This document shows positions 36,044 through 46,286 of a stretch of DNA of 64,000 bases, piece after piece. The stretch's first letter is position 1, and each line of letters begins with the position of its first letter. Source of the DNA: Pseudodonghicola xiamenensis DSM 18339 (GTDB taxonomy: Bacteria > Pseudomonadota > Alphaproteobacteria > Rhodobacterales > Rhodobacteraceae); assembly GCF_000429365.1 (NCBI RefSeq), contig NZ_AUBS01000015.1, positions 1 to 64,000 of the forward strand. The letters run 5' to 3'. The notes beneath the pieces are model-generated. The model was given only the letters and a program-made list of their open reading frames with translations. It made no database searches and was not told where the DNA came from. A program made the translations under genes and the position numbers.

Positions 36044-36799
36044 TCAGTTGATCAGCGTGGGTTTGGTCGGTGCCGTCTGCGGCAGAACCCCAAGACGCCG
36101 CGCGACTTCGGAATAGGCATCGGTCAGGCTGCCCAGATCGCGGCGGAACACATCCTTGTCCAGATGGCGCCCGGTCTCGATATCCCACAACCGGCAGCTA
36201 TCGGGGCTGATTTCATCAGCGACGACAAGGCGCTGGAAGTCGCCATCATAGACACGGCCGATCTCGATCTTGAAGTCGATCAGCTTGATCCCGACCGCCA
36301 GCATCACGCCAGAGAGGAAATCATTCACCCGCAGAGCCAGGGACAGCACATCATCCATGTCCTGCTGGCTGGCCCAGCCAAAGGCGGCGATATGCTCTTC
36401 GGTAACCAGCGGGTCGCCGAGCGCGTCGTCCTTGTAGCAATATTCCACGATCGGACGCGGAAGCTGGGTGCCCTCTTCGATGCCCAGACGCTTCGACAGC
36501 GACCCTGCGGCGAAATTGCGCACGATCACCTCGAGCGGGATGATCTCGCAGCTGCGCACCAGCTGTTCACGCATGTTCAGGCGGCGAATGAAGTGAGTCG
36601 GCACGCCGATCTGCGACAGGCCCAACATGAAGAATTCGCTCAGGCGGTTGTTCAGAACCCCCTTGCCTTCGATCACGTCTTTCTTCTGCGCGTTGAAAGC
36701 GGTGGCGTCATCCTTGAAATACTGCACAATCGTGCCAGGCTCGGGGCCTTCGTACAGGATCTTCGCCTTGCCTTCGTAAATCTTCTTGCGGCGGGCCAT
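36044..36799 (-). CDS. purC: SAICAR synthase
   Basis: This 251-residue enzyme joins aspartate to CAIR using ATP in purine synthesis. Motifs: [14 protein letters not shown] (phosphate-binding start), [24 protein letters not shown] and [15 protein letters not shown] at 36799 is the natural start; the frame stays open far upstream, but that part is antisense to the zeta-subunit gene. It leads the purC-purS-purQ operon and diverges from the zeta-subunit gene across about 156 bases that must hold both promoters. Confidence 0.97.
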   Translation of the reverse strand: MARRKKIYEGKAKILYEGPEPGTIVQYFKDDATAFNAQKKDVIEGKGVLNNRLSEFFMLGLSQIGVPTHFIRRLNMREQLVRSCEIIPLEVIVRNFAAGSLSKRLGIEEGTQLPRPIVEYCYKDDALGDPLVTEEHIAAFGWASQQDMDDVLSLALRVNDFLSGVMLAVGIKLIDFKIEIGRVYDGDFQRLVVADEISPDSCRLWDIETGRHLDKDVFRRDLGSLTDAYSEVARRLGVLPQTAPTKPTLIN

Positions 36800-36955
36800 A
36801 GCATACCTTTCGGCTGTGCGACGGGGATGAGTCCCCGCGCCTGGGGCCCACATAGTACAAGCTCCCCTGTGTCGCAAGCCGCGCGGGTTCCTCTTGCCCT
36901 TGCGCGCGCGGAGCGGCATACGGGAAGAAACAGTCTTTTCTAGGGAAGCAGACCC

Positions 36956-37276
36956 ATGACCACTTTCGACGATCGCGAAAACGCCTTCGAGGCCAAGTTT
37001 GCTCATGACGAGGAACTCCAATTCAAGGCGCAGGCCCGTTGCAACAAGCTGCTGGGTCTCTGGGCCGCGGCGCTGATGGGCAAGACCGGCGACGATGCCG
37101 CCTCTTATGCGGCGTCGGTGGTAAAGGCCGATTTCGAAGAGGCCGGGCATGAAGATGTCGTGCGCAAGGTCGCTGCCGATCTGGGCGACAAGTCCAGCGC
37201 CGAGGAAGTCCGCGCCAAGATGGCCGAACTGCTGGACGAAGCCAAAGCCCAGATTATGGGCGAAGCCGAAGGCTGA
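36956..37276 (+). CDS. F1-ATPase inhibitor zeta subunit (DUF1476)
   Basis: This 106-residue protein matches the zeta subunit first described in Paracoccus denitrificans, which blocks ATP hydrolysis by the F1FO-ATP synthase through its N-terminal segment. It has the family start [20 protein letters not shown], with the inhibitory region, followed by a four-helix body ([34 protein letters not shown]). It is transcribed alone, away from the atp genes, which is the usual arrangement in this group. Confidence 0.93.
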   Translation: MTTFDDRENAFEAKFAHDEELQFKAQARCNKLLGLWAAALMGKTGDDAASYAASVVKADFEEAGHEDVVRKVAADLGDKSSAEEVRAKMAELLDEAKAQIMGEAEG

Positions 37277-37375
37277 CAGCCCGGAAATCGGGCGCCGCGC
37301 GTCCCAATTCGTCCCGGCGCCCCGTCGATTCTCGGCGGGGCGTTGTCGTATCCGCCCCCTGCAAAGGAGCTTTCC

Positions 37376-38392
<1,017 letters not shown>

Positions 38393-38431
38393 TCCTCGCC
38401 CTGACGGATCGGGCGGCGTCAAGCGGCCCGA

Positions 38432-39133
38432 TCAGCGCCCGAGCCAGCCGAAGGCCCGGACAAGAACGCCTGCTGCGTCCTCGGTCACCACCGGACCATG
38501 GGCCATGACCAGCCGCTGCACCGGCCAGCCCAGCACCCGCGCCACCCCCACCCGCGCAATCTTGCGATCCTGAAACGCTAGGCGGAACTTGCGCGGCACC
38601 GCCGGCTCCGCCCCGACCATGCCGTCAAGCCGCGCCACCGCCCGGCGCCAGCCGGTGAACCAATCCGGCGGAAAGCCCTGCAGCAGATCGGTGAACAGCA
38701 CCGTGCCGCTGGCCCGATGCAGGAACACCGCCTCGGTGGTGATCAGATTGCCCCGAATCAACACCTGATCAAGCTCCTCCGCCCAGGCCGGATCCGGAGC
38801 CTCGCCCAGGGTGCGATCAAAGGGGATGTCGCGGCGCTTCTCGGGCAGGCCCGGCGCCGCATAGAGCCGCGCCTGCGCAAAGGCCCGATGCCACTGAAGA
38901 ACCGACAGGTGATGAAGGGCGTTGGGCGCCACGATATGCGCCACCGGCCCCAGTTCCGCCAGTTCGGCCCGCACGGCCGGATCGAGCGTCACCGGCGACC
39001 AGACCAGCAAGCCGCCCGAGCCCAGCCGGATCACCGCCATCCGGGTCGGGTAGCGAAAGCCCAGCACCGTGACGTCAGGACCATCGGCCAGCCAGATGTC
39101 AGGCCCCAGAGGGCAAAGCCGCGTCCCCGCCAT
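38432..39133 (-). CDS. DUF4336 protein (metallo-beta-lactamase-like fold)
   Basis: This 233-residue protein reads like DUF4336: MAVIRLGSGGLLVWSPV, GPVAHIVAPNALHHL with the histidine-rich turn, and GTVLFTDLLQGFPPDW. The order of strands and the H-x-x loop resemble metallo-beta-lactamase-fold proteins with an incomplete metal site, so catalytic activity is doubtful. ATG at 39133 is chosen because upstream residues are low-complexity and antisense-like. It follows the PaaG-like gene by 11 bases and is probably in the same operon. Confidence 0.82.
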   Translation of the reverse strand: MAGTRLCPLGPDIWLADGPDVTVLGFRYPTRMAVIRLGSGGLLVWSPVTLDPAVRAELAELGPVAHIVAPNALHHLSVLQWHRAFAQARLYAAPGLPEKRRDIPFDRTLGEAPDPAWAEELDQVLIRGNLITTEAVFLHRASGTVLFTDLLQGFPPDWFTGWRRAVARLDGMVGAEPAVPRKFRLAFQDRKIARVGVARVLGWPVQRLVMAHGPVVTEDAAGVLVRAFGWLGR

Positions 39134-39144
39134 CGACTGCCCGC

Positions 39145-39918
39145 TCAGCGCCCCTCGAACTCGGCCGGGCGCTTCTGCAGGAAGGCCATCACACCCTCTT
39201 CGAAATCGCGGCTGCGGCCACACTCCCCCTGCAGCTTCGCCTCGAGGTCGAGCTGCTGTTCGAGCCCATGGCCCAGACTGGCGCGCAGGGCAGTCTTCAC
39301 CCCGGCAAAGGCCTTGGTGGGGCCGCTCGCCAAATAGGCCGCCCGCGCCCGCCAATGGGCCTCGAAGGCGTCATCCGCCACCGCCTCCCAGATCATGCCC
39401 CAATCCTGCGCCTGACGGGCGCTGATCCGGTCGGCGAACAGCGCCGCGCCCATGGCGCGGGCCATGCCGATCTGGCGCGGCAGCGTATAGGTGCCGCCGG
39501 CATCCGGGATCAACCCGATCCGGGTGAAGGCTTGCAGGAAATAGGCGCTTTCGGTGGCGATCACCACATCGGCGGCCAGCGCCAGATTGGCGCCGGCGCC
39601 TGCTGCCGGCCCGTTGACCGCCGACAGGGTCGGGATCGGACAATCTGCGATCGCGGTCAGCATCGGGCCATATTCCTCGCGCAGAAGACGTTCCAGATCC
39701 ATCACGCCGCCCTCGGCATCCCCCAGATCCTGCCCGGTGCAAAACGCCCGGCCGGTGCCGGTCAGCACAAGCGCACGTGCCTCTTGCGCCGCCACGCCGA
39801 CCGCATGGGTGATCTCGGCCCGCATCTGCGCGTTCAGCGCATTCATCTTGTCGGGACGGTTCAGCGACAGCACCGCCAGATCGGCGGTGATGTCAAAGGT
39901 GACGGTCTGATACTGCAT
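39145..39918 (-). CDS. Enoyl-CoA hydratase/isomerase family, PaaG-like
   Basis: This 257-residue crotonase-fold protein has the oxyanion-hole segments GTGRAFCTGQDLGD and PAAGAGANLALAADVV, and the catalytic-region GLIPDAGGTYTLPRQIG. The Asp in 'GLIPDAGG' and the QAFTRIGL segment are close to PaaG, the isomerase of phenylacetate degradation that turns the epoxide into an oxepin-CoA. No other paa gene is nearby, so a general enoyl-CoA hydratase role is also possible. ATG at 39918 starts MQYQTVTFDI, a normal family N-terminus. Confidence 0.85.
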   Translation of the reverse strand: MQYQTVTFDITADLAVLSLNRPDKMNALNAQMRAEITHAVGVAAQEARALVLTGTGRAFCTGQDLGDAEGGVMDLERLLREEYGPMLTAIADCPIPTLSAVNGPAAGAGANLALAADVVIATESAYFLQAFTRIGLIPDAGGTYTLPRQIGMARAMGAALFADRISARQAQDWGMIWEAVADDAFEAHWRARAAYLASGPTKAFAGVKTALRASLGHGLEQQLDLEAKLQGECGRSRDFEEGVMAFLQKRPAEFEGR

Positions 39919-39990
39919 GTCTCTCTCCCGGTCCGGTGTCAGCCGGCACCCTGCCGCAAGCGACGCCCCGGGGAAAGGCACAACCGCGCG

Positions 39991-40470
39991 TCACCCATCC
40001 TGTTGATCGAGGATCCGACGCAGGCGCTCCTGCTCTTCCTCGGTCAGGGCGGCATCCTGCGGATGCGGCGCCCTGGCGCGGCCGCGCAGATAGACCCAAG
40101 CCAGCCCGCCGCCCATCAGCAGCATCAGGGGGCCAGCGGCCCAGAGCAGCCAGTTCGCCCCCTTGGTGGTGGGGCTGAGCAGCACATATTCGCCATAGCG
40201 GTCGACCACGTAATCGACCACCTGCCGGTCGCTGTCCCCGGCGCTGAGCCTTTCGCGCACGAGAAGGCGCAGATCGCGGGCAAGATCGGCATTCGATTCG
40301 TCGATATTCTCGTTACGGCAGACCAGACAGCGCAGCCCCTTGCTGATCTCGCGCGCCCGCGCCTCAAGCTTGGGATCGGCCAGCATCTCGTCCGGCAACA
40401 CGGCCAGCGATGGCGCAGCGACCGCCAGCAGCAGCGCAGTCAGCCCGGCCCGGATCATCGCCTGGCTCAT
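39991..40470 (-). CDS. ccmH: CcmH, cytochrome c maturation thiol protein
   Basis: This 159-residue membrane-anchored periplasmic protein keeps apocytochrome c thiols reduced and hands them to CcmF. It has a signal peptide (ALLLAVAAPSLA), the LRCLVCRNENI motif with the C-x-x-C pair, a conserved helical bundle (LARDLRLLVRERLSAGDSDRQVVDYVVDRYGEYV), and one C-terminal membrane segment (WLLWAAGPLMLLMGGGLAWV). The start overlaps the ccmF stop by ATGA, so both are made together. The C-terminal cytoplasmic tail is charged. Confidence 0.95.
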   Translation of the reverse strand: MSQAMIRAGLTALLLAVAAPSLAVLPDEMLADPKLEARAREISKGLRCLVCRNENIDESNADLARDLRLLVRERLSAGDSDRQVVDYVVDRYGEYVLLSPTTKGANWLLWAAGPLMLLMGGGLAWVYLRGRARAPHPQDAALTEEEQERLRRILDQQDG

Positions 40471-42434
40471 TCCGCCGCCACCGGTTTGGCTGCCTGCTTG
40501 CGGGCGCCTGCCGCCACCCGGAACCGCCGGTCGGACAGGCTGAGCAGCCCCCCCAGGGCCATCATCAGCGCGCCGCCCCAGATCCAATTGGCGAAGGGCT
40601 TGATATAGGTACGCACGGTGCGTCCACCATCTGCCTGCGCGTCACCGATCACCACATAGACATCACGGGTGAAACCGTTGTCGATCGCTGCCTCGGTCGT
40701 TGGCATCTCCGCCACTGGATAGACCCGCTTTTCCGGATGCAGCAGTGCAACCTGGCGCCCGTCTCGCATCACCCGCACCGTCCCCATGGTCGAGAAATAG
40801 TTCGGTCCGCGCCGCTCCTCGACCTTCTCCAGCGTCAGATCGAACCCCGCGACGGCAAAGCTCTCGCCCAACCTGGCTACCCGGATATCCTCGCTCTCCC
40901 AGGCGGTGAGCCCGGCGATGGCGAAAATGGTGACGCCCAGCCCGGCATGGGCCAGCGCCTTGCCCCAATCGGCACGCGGCAACCGTGCCATCCGGCCGAA
41001 CCGGTTCACCCCCCGGCCCGAGCGGGACCATAGATCGACAACGGCCCCCGAGACGACCCAGGCGCCAAGGAACACGCCCACCGGCCCCAGCGCGCTGCGC
41101 CCGCTCTGCAACGTCCAGACCAGCGCCGCCAGCGCCAGTGCCAGCCCGAAGGCATAGCGCAACGACCAGAGCGTGCGCCCCAACCGACCGCGTTTCCAAG
41201 GCAGCATGGCGCCCGCCGGCAGGATCAGGCCCAGAACCACCATGAAAGGAGTAAAGGCGGCGTTAAAATACGGCGCCCCGACGCTCAGCTTGCGGCCAAA
41301 GCCCATCTCTGCCGCGACCGGCCAGAGGGTGCCGAAGAAGATCACGAAGGCCGCCACCGCCAACAGGATGTTGTTGACCACCAGCGCGCTTTCCCGGCTG
41401 ACCATGCCAAAGACACCCTTCGCCTCCATCGCATTGGCGCGGGCGGCGAACAGCATCAGCGCACCGCCGGTGAAGACCGCCAGGATGATCAGGATGAAGA
41501 CCCCCCGTTCGGGATCATTGGCAAAGGCATGAACCGAGGTCAGCAGCCCCGAGCGCACGATGAAGGTGCCGATCAGCGAAAACCCGAAGGCAAGGATCGC
41601 CAGCAGGATGGTCCAGGCCTTCAGCGCCTCGCGCTTTTCCACCACGATGGCGGAATGCAGCAGCGCAGCGGCCAGAAGCCAGGGCATGAAACTTGCATTC
41701 TCGACCGGATCCCAGAACCAGAAGCCGCCCCAACCCAGCTCGTAGTACGCCCACCAGGACCCCAGGGCGATGCCGATGGTCAGGAAAATCCAGGCCGCCA
41801 GAGTCCAGGGCCGCACCCAACGGCCCCAGGCGGCATCCACCCGCCCCTCGATCAGCGCCGCGACGGCGAAGCTGAAGGACATCGAAAGCCCGACATAGCC
41901 CAGATAGAGAAACGGCGGATGGAAGGCGAGCCCCGGGTCCTGCAACAGCGGGTTCAGATCCTGCCCGTCGAAAGGCGGCACCGCCAGGCGCAGGAAAGGG
42001 TTCGAGGTGAAGAGGATGAAGGCATAAAACGCCACGCCGATGGCGCCCTGCACCGACAGCACCCGCGCTTTCAGCCCCGGCGGCAGGCCTCCGCCGAACC
42101 AGGCCGCCGTCGCCCCGAACAGAGAGACGATCAGCACCCAGAGCAGCATCGACCCCTCGTGATTGCCCCAAAGCCCACTGATCTTGTACAGCATCGGCTT
42201 GGCGGAATGGGAATTCTCCACCACCACCTTCAGCGAGAAATCCGATGTGACGAAAGCATACATCAGCGCTGCAAAGGCAAAGGCCGTCATCAGGAATTGC
42301 AGCGTTGCCGCCGGTTCCGCCACGGCCATCCAGCCAGGCCAGCGTTTCTGCGCGCCCACCATCGGAAGAATGGTTTGCACGATCGCGGCCATGAAGGCCA
42401 GCACCAGGGCGAAGTGACCAAGTTCGGTAATCAT
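40467..42434 (-). CDS. ccmF: CcmF, haem lyase subunit
   Basis: This 655-residue inner-membrane protein attaches haem to apocytochrome c at the periplasmic face. It has about fifteen membrane segments and the WWD-type motif WGGFWFWDPVENASFMPW with flanking conserved histidines, plus a soluble periplasmic part near the C-terminus. ATG at 42434 (MITELGHFALVL) is the family start. The gene is coupled to ccmH but separated from ccmE by a holin-endolysin pair. Confidence 0.97.
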   Translation of the reverse strand: MITELGHFALVLAFMAAIVQTILPMVGAQKRWPGWMAVAEPAATLQFLMTAFAFAALMYAFVTSDFSLKVVVENSHSAKPMLYKISGLWGNHEGSMLLWVLIVSLFGATAAWFGGGLPPGLKARVLSVQGAIGVAFYAFILFTSNPFLRLAVPPFDGQDLNPLLQDPGLAFHPPFLYLGYVGLSMSFSFAVAALIEGRVDAAWGRWVRPWTLAAWIFLTIGIALGSWWAYYELGWGGFWFWDPVENASFMPWLLAAALLHSAIVVEKREALKAWTILLAILAFGFSLIGTFIVRSGLLTSVHAFANDPERGVFILIILAVFTGGALMLFAARANAMEAKGVFGMVSRESALVVNNILLAVAAFVIFFGTLWPVAAEMGFGRKLSVGAPYFNAAFTPFMVVLGLILPAGAMLPWKRGRLGRTLWSLRYAFGLALALAALVWTLQSGRSALGPVGVFLGAWVVSGAVVDLWSRSGRGVNRFGRMARLPRADWGKALAHAGLGVTIFAIAGLTAWESEDIRVARLGESFAVAGFDLTLEKVEERRGPNYFSTMGTVRVMRDGRQVALLHPEKRVYPVAEMPTTEAAIDNGFTRDVYVVIGDAQADGGRTVRTYIKPFANWIWGGALMMALGGLLSLSDRRFRVAAGARKQAAKPVAAE

Positions 42435-42515
42435 GTCCTGATGTATAGGGCGCTCCGCAGGGCCGGCCAATGGTTTTCGCGCCGGCCCCGGGATCACGTT
42501 GTCGCAACCCCGGGC

Positions 42516-43088
42516 CTAACCGGCGCGGGCGCGGCGCCAATCCCCCAGCGCCCGATTGGCCTCAGGTCGCGTTGCCGACAAGGTCAGTTGCGCATCCCGC
42601 CCGGTGTCCGCCACGCCTGGGCTGTCGCCACGCATCTTTTCCAGCGTCCCGATGTTTTCCATCACCTGCGGCGCCCGCGCCAGCGTCTCGGCGATGCCCT
42701 GCTGGAACGCCTGATGCTTCACCTGATAGCGCGCCCCGAAGTAGAAGGAGACGATCACGCCCAGCAACCACCAAAGCGGCTCGGGCACCAGCGCCAGCCC
42801 CTGCATGCGGGCGGCGAACCAAAGGGGATCGACCATCGCCGCGATGAACATCCCCAGCGTCCCCAGCGCCAGCGCCGGACGCGGCAGCCGGTTCACCGCA
42901 TCCATCAGCCGGTCGAACCGGCCCTGCCGCGACACAGCGAATTCTGCGCCCAACTGCGCCATCGCCTGCCCCCGAAGGCCCGCCGCCCGCGCCGCGCCCG
43001 CCTCGACATTCTCGCGAAACACCTCCGCCGTCTGGCTCACCAGATTGCGCCCTCCGCCGAACAGCGCCACAATCAGCTCCCGAAACAT
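42516..43088 (-). CDS. GTA-type holin (three-TM holin family)
   Basis: This 190-residue protein begins MFRELIVALFGGGRNLV, with a basic/amphipathic N-terminal region, a hydrophobic pair at about 72-92 and 100-125 (ALALGTLGMFIAAMV, PLWWLLGVIVSFYFGARYQ), and a charged C-terminal tail. It follows the endolysin gene by only 4 bases. This size, topology and pairing match the holin of the Rhodobacter capsulatus gene transfer agent lysis cassette, which makes membrane holes so that the endolysin can reach the cell wall and particles can leave. ATG at 43088 is preferred over 43112, which lies inside the endolysin gene. Confidence 0.82.
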   Translation of the reverse strand: MFRELIVALFGGGRNLVSQTAEVFRENVEAGAARAAGLRGQAMAQLGAEFAVSRQGRFDRLMDAVNRLPRPALALGTLGMFIAAMVDPLWFAARMQGLALVPEPLWWLLGVIVSFYFGARYQVKHQAFQQGIAETLARAPQVMENIGTLEKMRGDSPGVADTGRDAQLTLSATRPEANRALGDWRRARAG

Positions 43089-43092
43089 CACC

Positions 43093-43704
43093 CTACCCCC
43101 AGGCAGCGACACGGGCAGAGAATTCCGCCTCGGTCAGATGATAACGCGGCGACAGAAAGGCCTCCGCCCGGCTGATCCAGCCGCCCTTGCCGCCAGCGCG
43201 GGTACGCGCATACTTGCGGCTCGCCACCCGGGTATCGGCCAGACGAAAGTAATAATTGCGCCGCGCCACCCCATAGGCATCGCGCAGGGCAACCGGATCG
43301 GGCTCCGCCGCATCCGCGGCCGCCGCGATCGTCCGCGGCCCGATCATCCCGTCGACCGCGATGTCATAGCCCATGTCGCGCAACAACCGCTGCAGGATCT
43401 GCACCGCATTGGCGCCGGCATTCACATACATGTCAAAGACCGAGGCCTGCAGCGCCACCGGCAGATCGGCAATCCGCGGCCGCTGATAATACTGGCCGAT
43501 GAAGATCTCCACTGCCTGGTCCCGGCTCAGCGCCCGGACGTCGGCGACGCCGACCTGCCCGTCGCCGGTCAGATCCAGCCCCAGCCGCCGCAGCGTGTGA
43601 ATCGTCACCCCGTGATTGGTCGCCCCGCCGGGATCGTCCGGATCGTTCACGAAGCCGCCCTCCCGATTCACGATCGTCTCGGCGATCTGCCGCACATCCT
43701 GCAT
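43093..43704 (-). CDS. GTA-type endolysin, glycoside hydrolase family 108
   Basis: This 203-residue muramidase-like enzyme cuts peptidoglycan. The GH108 catalytic motif NREGGFVNDPDDPGGATNHG is present with Glu15, followed by a C-terminal peptidoglycan-binding-like part (DIAVDGMIGPRT). There is no signal peptide, so release depends on the adjacent holin. In Rhodobacter capsulatus the same pair lies outside the main GTA cluster and is needed for particle release. The start has a good AGGAGG site. No phage head or tail genes are nearby. Confidence 0.88.
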   Translation of the reverse strand: MQDVRQIAETIVNREGGFVNDPDDPGGATNHGVTIHTLRRLGLDLTGDGQVGVADVRALSRDQAVEIFIGQYYQRPRIADLPVALQASVFDMYVNAGANAVQILQRLLRDMGYDIAVDGMIGPRTIAAAADAAEPDPVALRDAYGVARRNYYFRLADTRVASRKYARTRAGGKGGWISRAEAFLSPRYHLTEAEFSARVAAWG

Positions 43705-43824
43705 TGCCGCACCTCCTGCCTGTCCCGGCGCTCGTTTGAGCGCTGAGGCTCGGACAGGAAGGTTAACGCGCCCTCACCCCAGCGCGCGCCTGATCAACAG
43801 CTTAAAGAACAAGCCGCAACATAT

Positions 43825-43852
43825 TCTTTTTTCTAGATAAAAATATCCCCGC
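43825..43852 (-). repeat. Second copy of dispersed intergenic element
   Basis: On the minus strand GGGGATATTTTTATCTAGAAAAAAG matches the element at 28185-28206 (GGGATATTTTCAGCCAGAAAAA) at most positions. It lies in the 210-base gap between ccmE and the endolysin gene. A TTAACC (CtrA-type half-site) lies further on, near 43761-43766. Confidence 0.6.
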
Positions 43853-43914
43853 CGCAGGCGCGCCTCACAGGACGACCACAGGCCCTGGGCAAGACCATCT
43901 CGAAACCGCTGCTC

Positions 43915-44361
43915 TCAGCTTTCGCCCGGCGCCTTGTAGACACCCTGTTCCTTCAGCGCGTCCATGACCTCTTTCGGCATATAGGTCTCATCATGTTTCG
44001 CAAGAATTTCAGAGGCTTCGAAGACGCCATTCACGTAGCGTCCAGTGCCGATCATGCCTTGGTTCTCCCCGAAGAGATCGGGCAGCACCCCCTTGTAGCG
44101 CACCGGAACCGAGGCGCCGCCATCGGTAACGACGAAATGCACAACCTCGCCCTGATCGCGCACCAGGCTGCCTTCCTCGACCAAACCGCCCAGCCGGAAC
44201 ATCTCCGAGGCCACGGGCGGTTCGGCCATCACCTGACTGGGCGAGCGGAAGAAGTTGATGCCGTCACGCATCGCATATCCGATCAGCGCGGTCGAAACGA
44301 CCAAGGCCATCGCGGCAAGCGCGATGATCTGGATCCGACGTTGCTTTTTCAGGTTCTTCAT
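43915..44361 (-). CDS. ccmE: CcmE, haem chaperone
   Basis: This 148-residue membrane-anchored periplasmic protein carries haem covalently to CcmF. It has an N-terminal anchor (IIALAAMALVVSTALIGYA), an OB-fold body with FRLGGLVEEGSLVR and VRYKGVLPDLFGENQGMI, and the haem-binding His123 in LAKHDETYMP with Tyr127 next to it. It is separated from its partners ccmF and ccmH by the two GTA-type lysis genes. It lies 24 bases after argC. Confidence 0.96.
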   Translation of the reverse strand: MKNLKKQRRIQIIALAAMALVVSTALIGYAMRDGINFFRSPSQVMAEPPVASEMFRLGGLVEEGSLVRDQGEVVHFVVTDGGASVPVRYKGVLPDLFGENQGMIGTGRYVNGVFEASEILAKHDETYMPKEVMDALKEQGVYKAPGES

Positions 44362-44385
44362 CTTCCCCTCGCCCGAAAACGCCTG

Positions 44386-45414
44386 TTACGGGAACAGCGG
44401 GGCCATGGTCAGCCCCTCCTCCTCATCTTCACCTAGCATCAGGTTGGCATTTTGCAATGCCTGGCCGCTGCTACCTTTTGTCAGGTTATCGAGCGCGGCG
44501 AAGACGATGGCACGGCCCGGCAGCCGGTCGGCAGCGACACCGATGTGGCAATAGTTCGACCCGCGCACATGGTGGGTCGAGGGCGCCGTACCGAAGGGAA
44601 GCAGTTGAATGAACGGCTCGTCTGCATAGGCCGCCTGCAACGTGTCATAGATCACCTGCGGGTCGCCCTTGACGTAAACTGTCCCCAGGATACCCCGGTT
44701 GGCGGGGATCAGATGCGGGGTGAACTGCACCTTGACCGGCCGCCCGGCGAGTTTCGAGAATTCTTGATCGAACTCCCCCAGATGCCGGTGGGTGCTGCCG
44801 ATGGCATAGGCATTATAGCCTTCGCTCAGCTCCGCATGCAGCAGGTTTTCCTTCAGCGACCGGCCGGCGCCGGAGACCGCGCATTTCAGATCGAGGATGA
44901 TCTCGTCCAGGTCGATCACACCGGCGCTGATCAATGGCCGCAGGGCGAATTGCCCGGTCGCGGCGTTGCAGCCGGTCCCGGCGACCAGCCGGGCGGCCCT
45001 GATTTCATCCCGATAGAATTCGGTCAGGCCATAGACCGCCTCTTCCTGCTGGGCGAGTGCCGAATGCGAGTTGCCATACCATTTCTCGTATTCCGCCGGA
45101 TCGCGCAGCCGGAAATCGGCGGACAGATCGACGATTTTCAGATCCGCAGGCAGGGCTGCGATCACCTGTTGGCTGGTCTTGTGCGGCAGCGCGCAAAAGC
45201 ACAGATCGACGGCAGAGAAATCAATCTCCTCGATCTTGCAGAGCTTCGGCAGTTTCATGTGCCGCAGATGCGGGAACACCTCACCCATTTCCATGCCGGC
45301 CTTGCGTTCGCCCGACAGGGCGACGATTTCAATGTTCCGATGCTGGGCGATCAGCCGGATCAGTTCGGCACCAGTATATCCGCTAGCCCCGAGAATGGCG
45401 ACTTTATGGGTCAT
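44386..45414 (-). CDS. argC: N-acetyl-gamma-glutamyl-phosphate reductase
   Basis: This 342-residue NADPH enzyme makes N-acetylglutamate semialdehyde in arginine synthesis. The Rossmann start [18 protein letters not shown], the catalytic cysteine in [12 protein letters not shown], and the C-terminal [13 protein letters not shown] are all present. ATG at 45414 has AAGAGG upstream; an ATG at 45441 would add nine residues. It precedes ccmE on the same strand, an arrangement seen in Rhodobacterales although the genes are unrelated in function. Confidence 0.96.
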   Translation of the reverse strand: MTHKVAILGASGYTGAELIRLIAQHRNIEIVALSGERKAGMEMGEVFPHLRHMKLPKLCKIEEIDFSAVDLCFCALPHKTSQQVIAALPADLKIVDLSADFRLRDPAEYEKWYGNSHSALAQQEEAVYGLTEFYRDEIRAARLVAGTGCNAATGQFALRPLISAGVIDLDEIILDLKCAVSGAGRSLKENLLHAELSEGYNAYAIGSTHRHLGEFDQEFSKLAGRPVKVQFTPHLIPANRGILGTVYVKGDPQVIYDTLQAAYADEPFIQLLPFGTAPSTHHVRGSNYCHIGVAADRLPGRAIVFAALDNLTKGSSGQALQNANLMLGEDEEEGLTMAPLFP

Positions 45415-45470
45415 CTTAGACCTCTTCCCTTTTGAATTCATTTGGTTTTGCGACGATAGAGTGGGGTCGT

Positions 45471-46280
45471 TCAGACCTTTTCGAATTCCACTTGTCGTCG
45501 CAACAGACGCATCGCCTGATCGGAAACCTTGCGTGGATCACCGGTGGTCAGAAAGCCACCCTTGCCGGCGCCCAGCATGCCGGGATGGCGGATCAAATAA
45601 TCGGTGAGGCTCTCGGCCACCAGATTGGCCTGGCTGAACACCTTCACATCCGGCCCCAGGGCGGCGCGGAAGGTATCCTCGAGGATCGGGTAATGGGTGC
45701 AGCCCAGAATCGCTGCGTCGGGCCTGGGCATCTTCCGCTTCAGCGCCTCAACATGGCTGCGCACCAACGCCTCGGCCAGGATGCGATCGCCATCCTCGAT
45801 GGCATCGACCACGCCGCCGCAGGCCTGAGCCTCGACGTCCACACCGATGGCGCGGAAGGCCAGCTCACGCTGGAACGCGCGGCTCGCCACCGTCGCCGGC
45901 GTCGCGAACAGGGCCACGGTCTTCACCTCGACCTCACGCGGCGGGGAATTGTCGCCCCATTGCCGTTCGGTCAAAGCCTCGATCAGCGGCACGAAGACGC
46001 CTAGCACCCGCTTGCCCGGGGGCACGCCGGCCTCCTGCATCCGCCTGAGCGCCGCAGCGCTCGCCGTGTTGCAGGCCAGAATCACCAGATCACAGCCGCG
46101 ATCCCACAGCGTTTCCACCGCGTGTTTGGTCAACTGATAGATGTCTTCGGCATCGCGCACCCCATAGGGCGCATGCGCGCTGTCGGCGTAATACAGAAGC
46201 TCCACCTCAGGGAGGCGGTGCTGCACGGCGTCCAGGACGGTCAGCCCGCCCAGACCGGAATCGAAAATACCTACTGCCAT
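45471..46280 (-). CDS. murI: Glutamate racemase
   Basis: This 269-residue cofactor-independent enzyme supplies D-glutamate for peptidoglycan. The two catalytic cysteines are in [12 protein letters not shown] and [10 protein letters not shown], and the N-terminus [14 protein letters not shown] with [11 protein letters not shown] is typical. It follows the acyltransferase gene by 6 bases and precedes argC by 56 bases, so the three may form one transcription unit. Confidence 0.95.
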   Translation of the reverse strand: MAVGIFDSGLGGLTVLDAVQHRLPEVELLYYADSAHAPYGVRDAEDIYQLTKHAVETLWDRGCDLVILACNTASAAALRRMQEAGVPPGKRVLGVFVPLIEALTERQWGDNSPPREVEVKTVALFATPATVASRAFQRELAFRAIGVDVEAQACGGVVDAIEDGDRILAEALVRSHVEALKRKMPRPDAAILGCTHYPILEDTFRAALGPDVKVFSQANLVAESLTDYLIRHPGMLGAGKGGFLTTGDPRKVSDQAMRLLRRQVEFEKV

Positions 46281-46286
46281 TGCTCG

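Noticed and set aside
37277..37375. Possible SAM or SAH riboswitch before the methyltransferase gene
   Set aside because: Two GC hairpins are present, but I could not match the conserved core of SAM-II, SAM-V or SAH riboswitches.
43761..43766. CtrA binding site controlling the lysis genes
   Set aside because: Only one TTAACC half-site is found; the partner TTAA at the right spacing is missing, so it is noted but not called.
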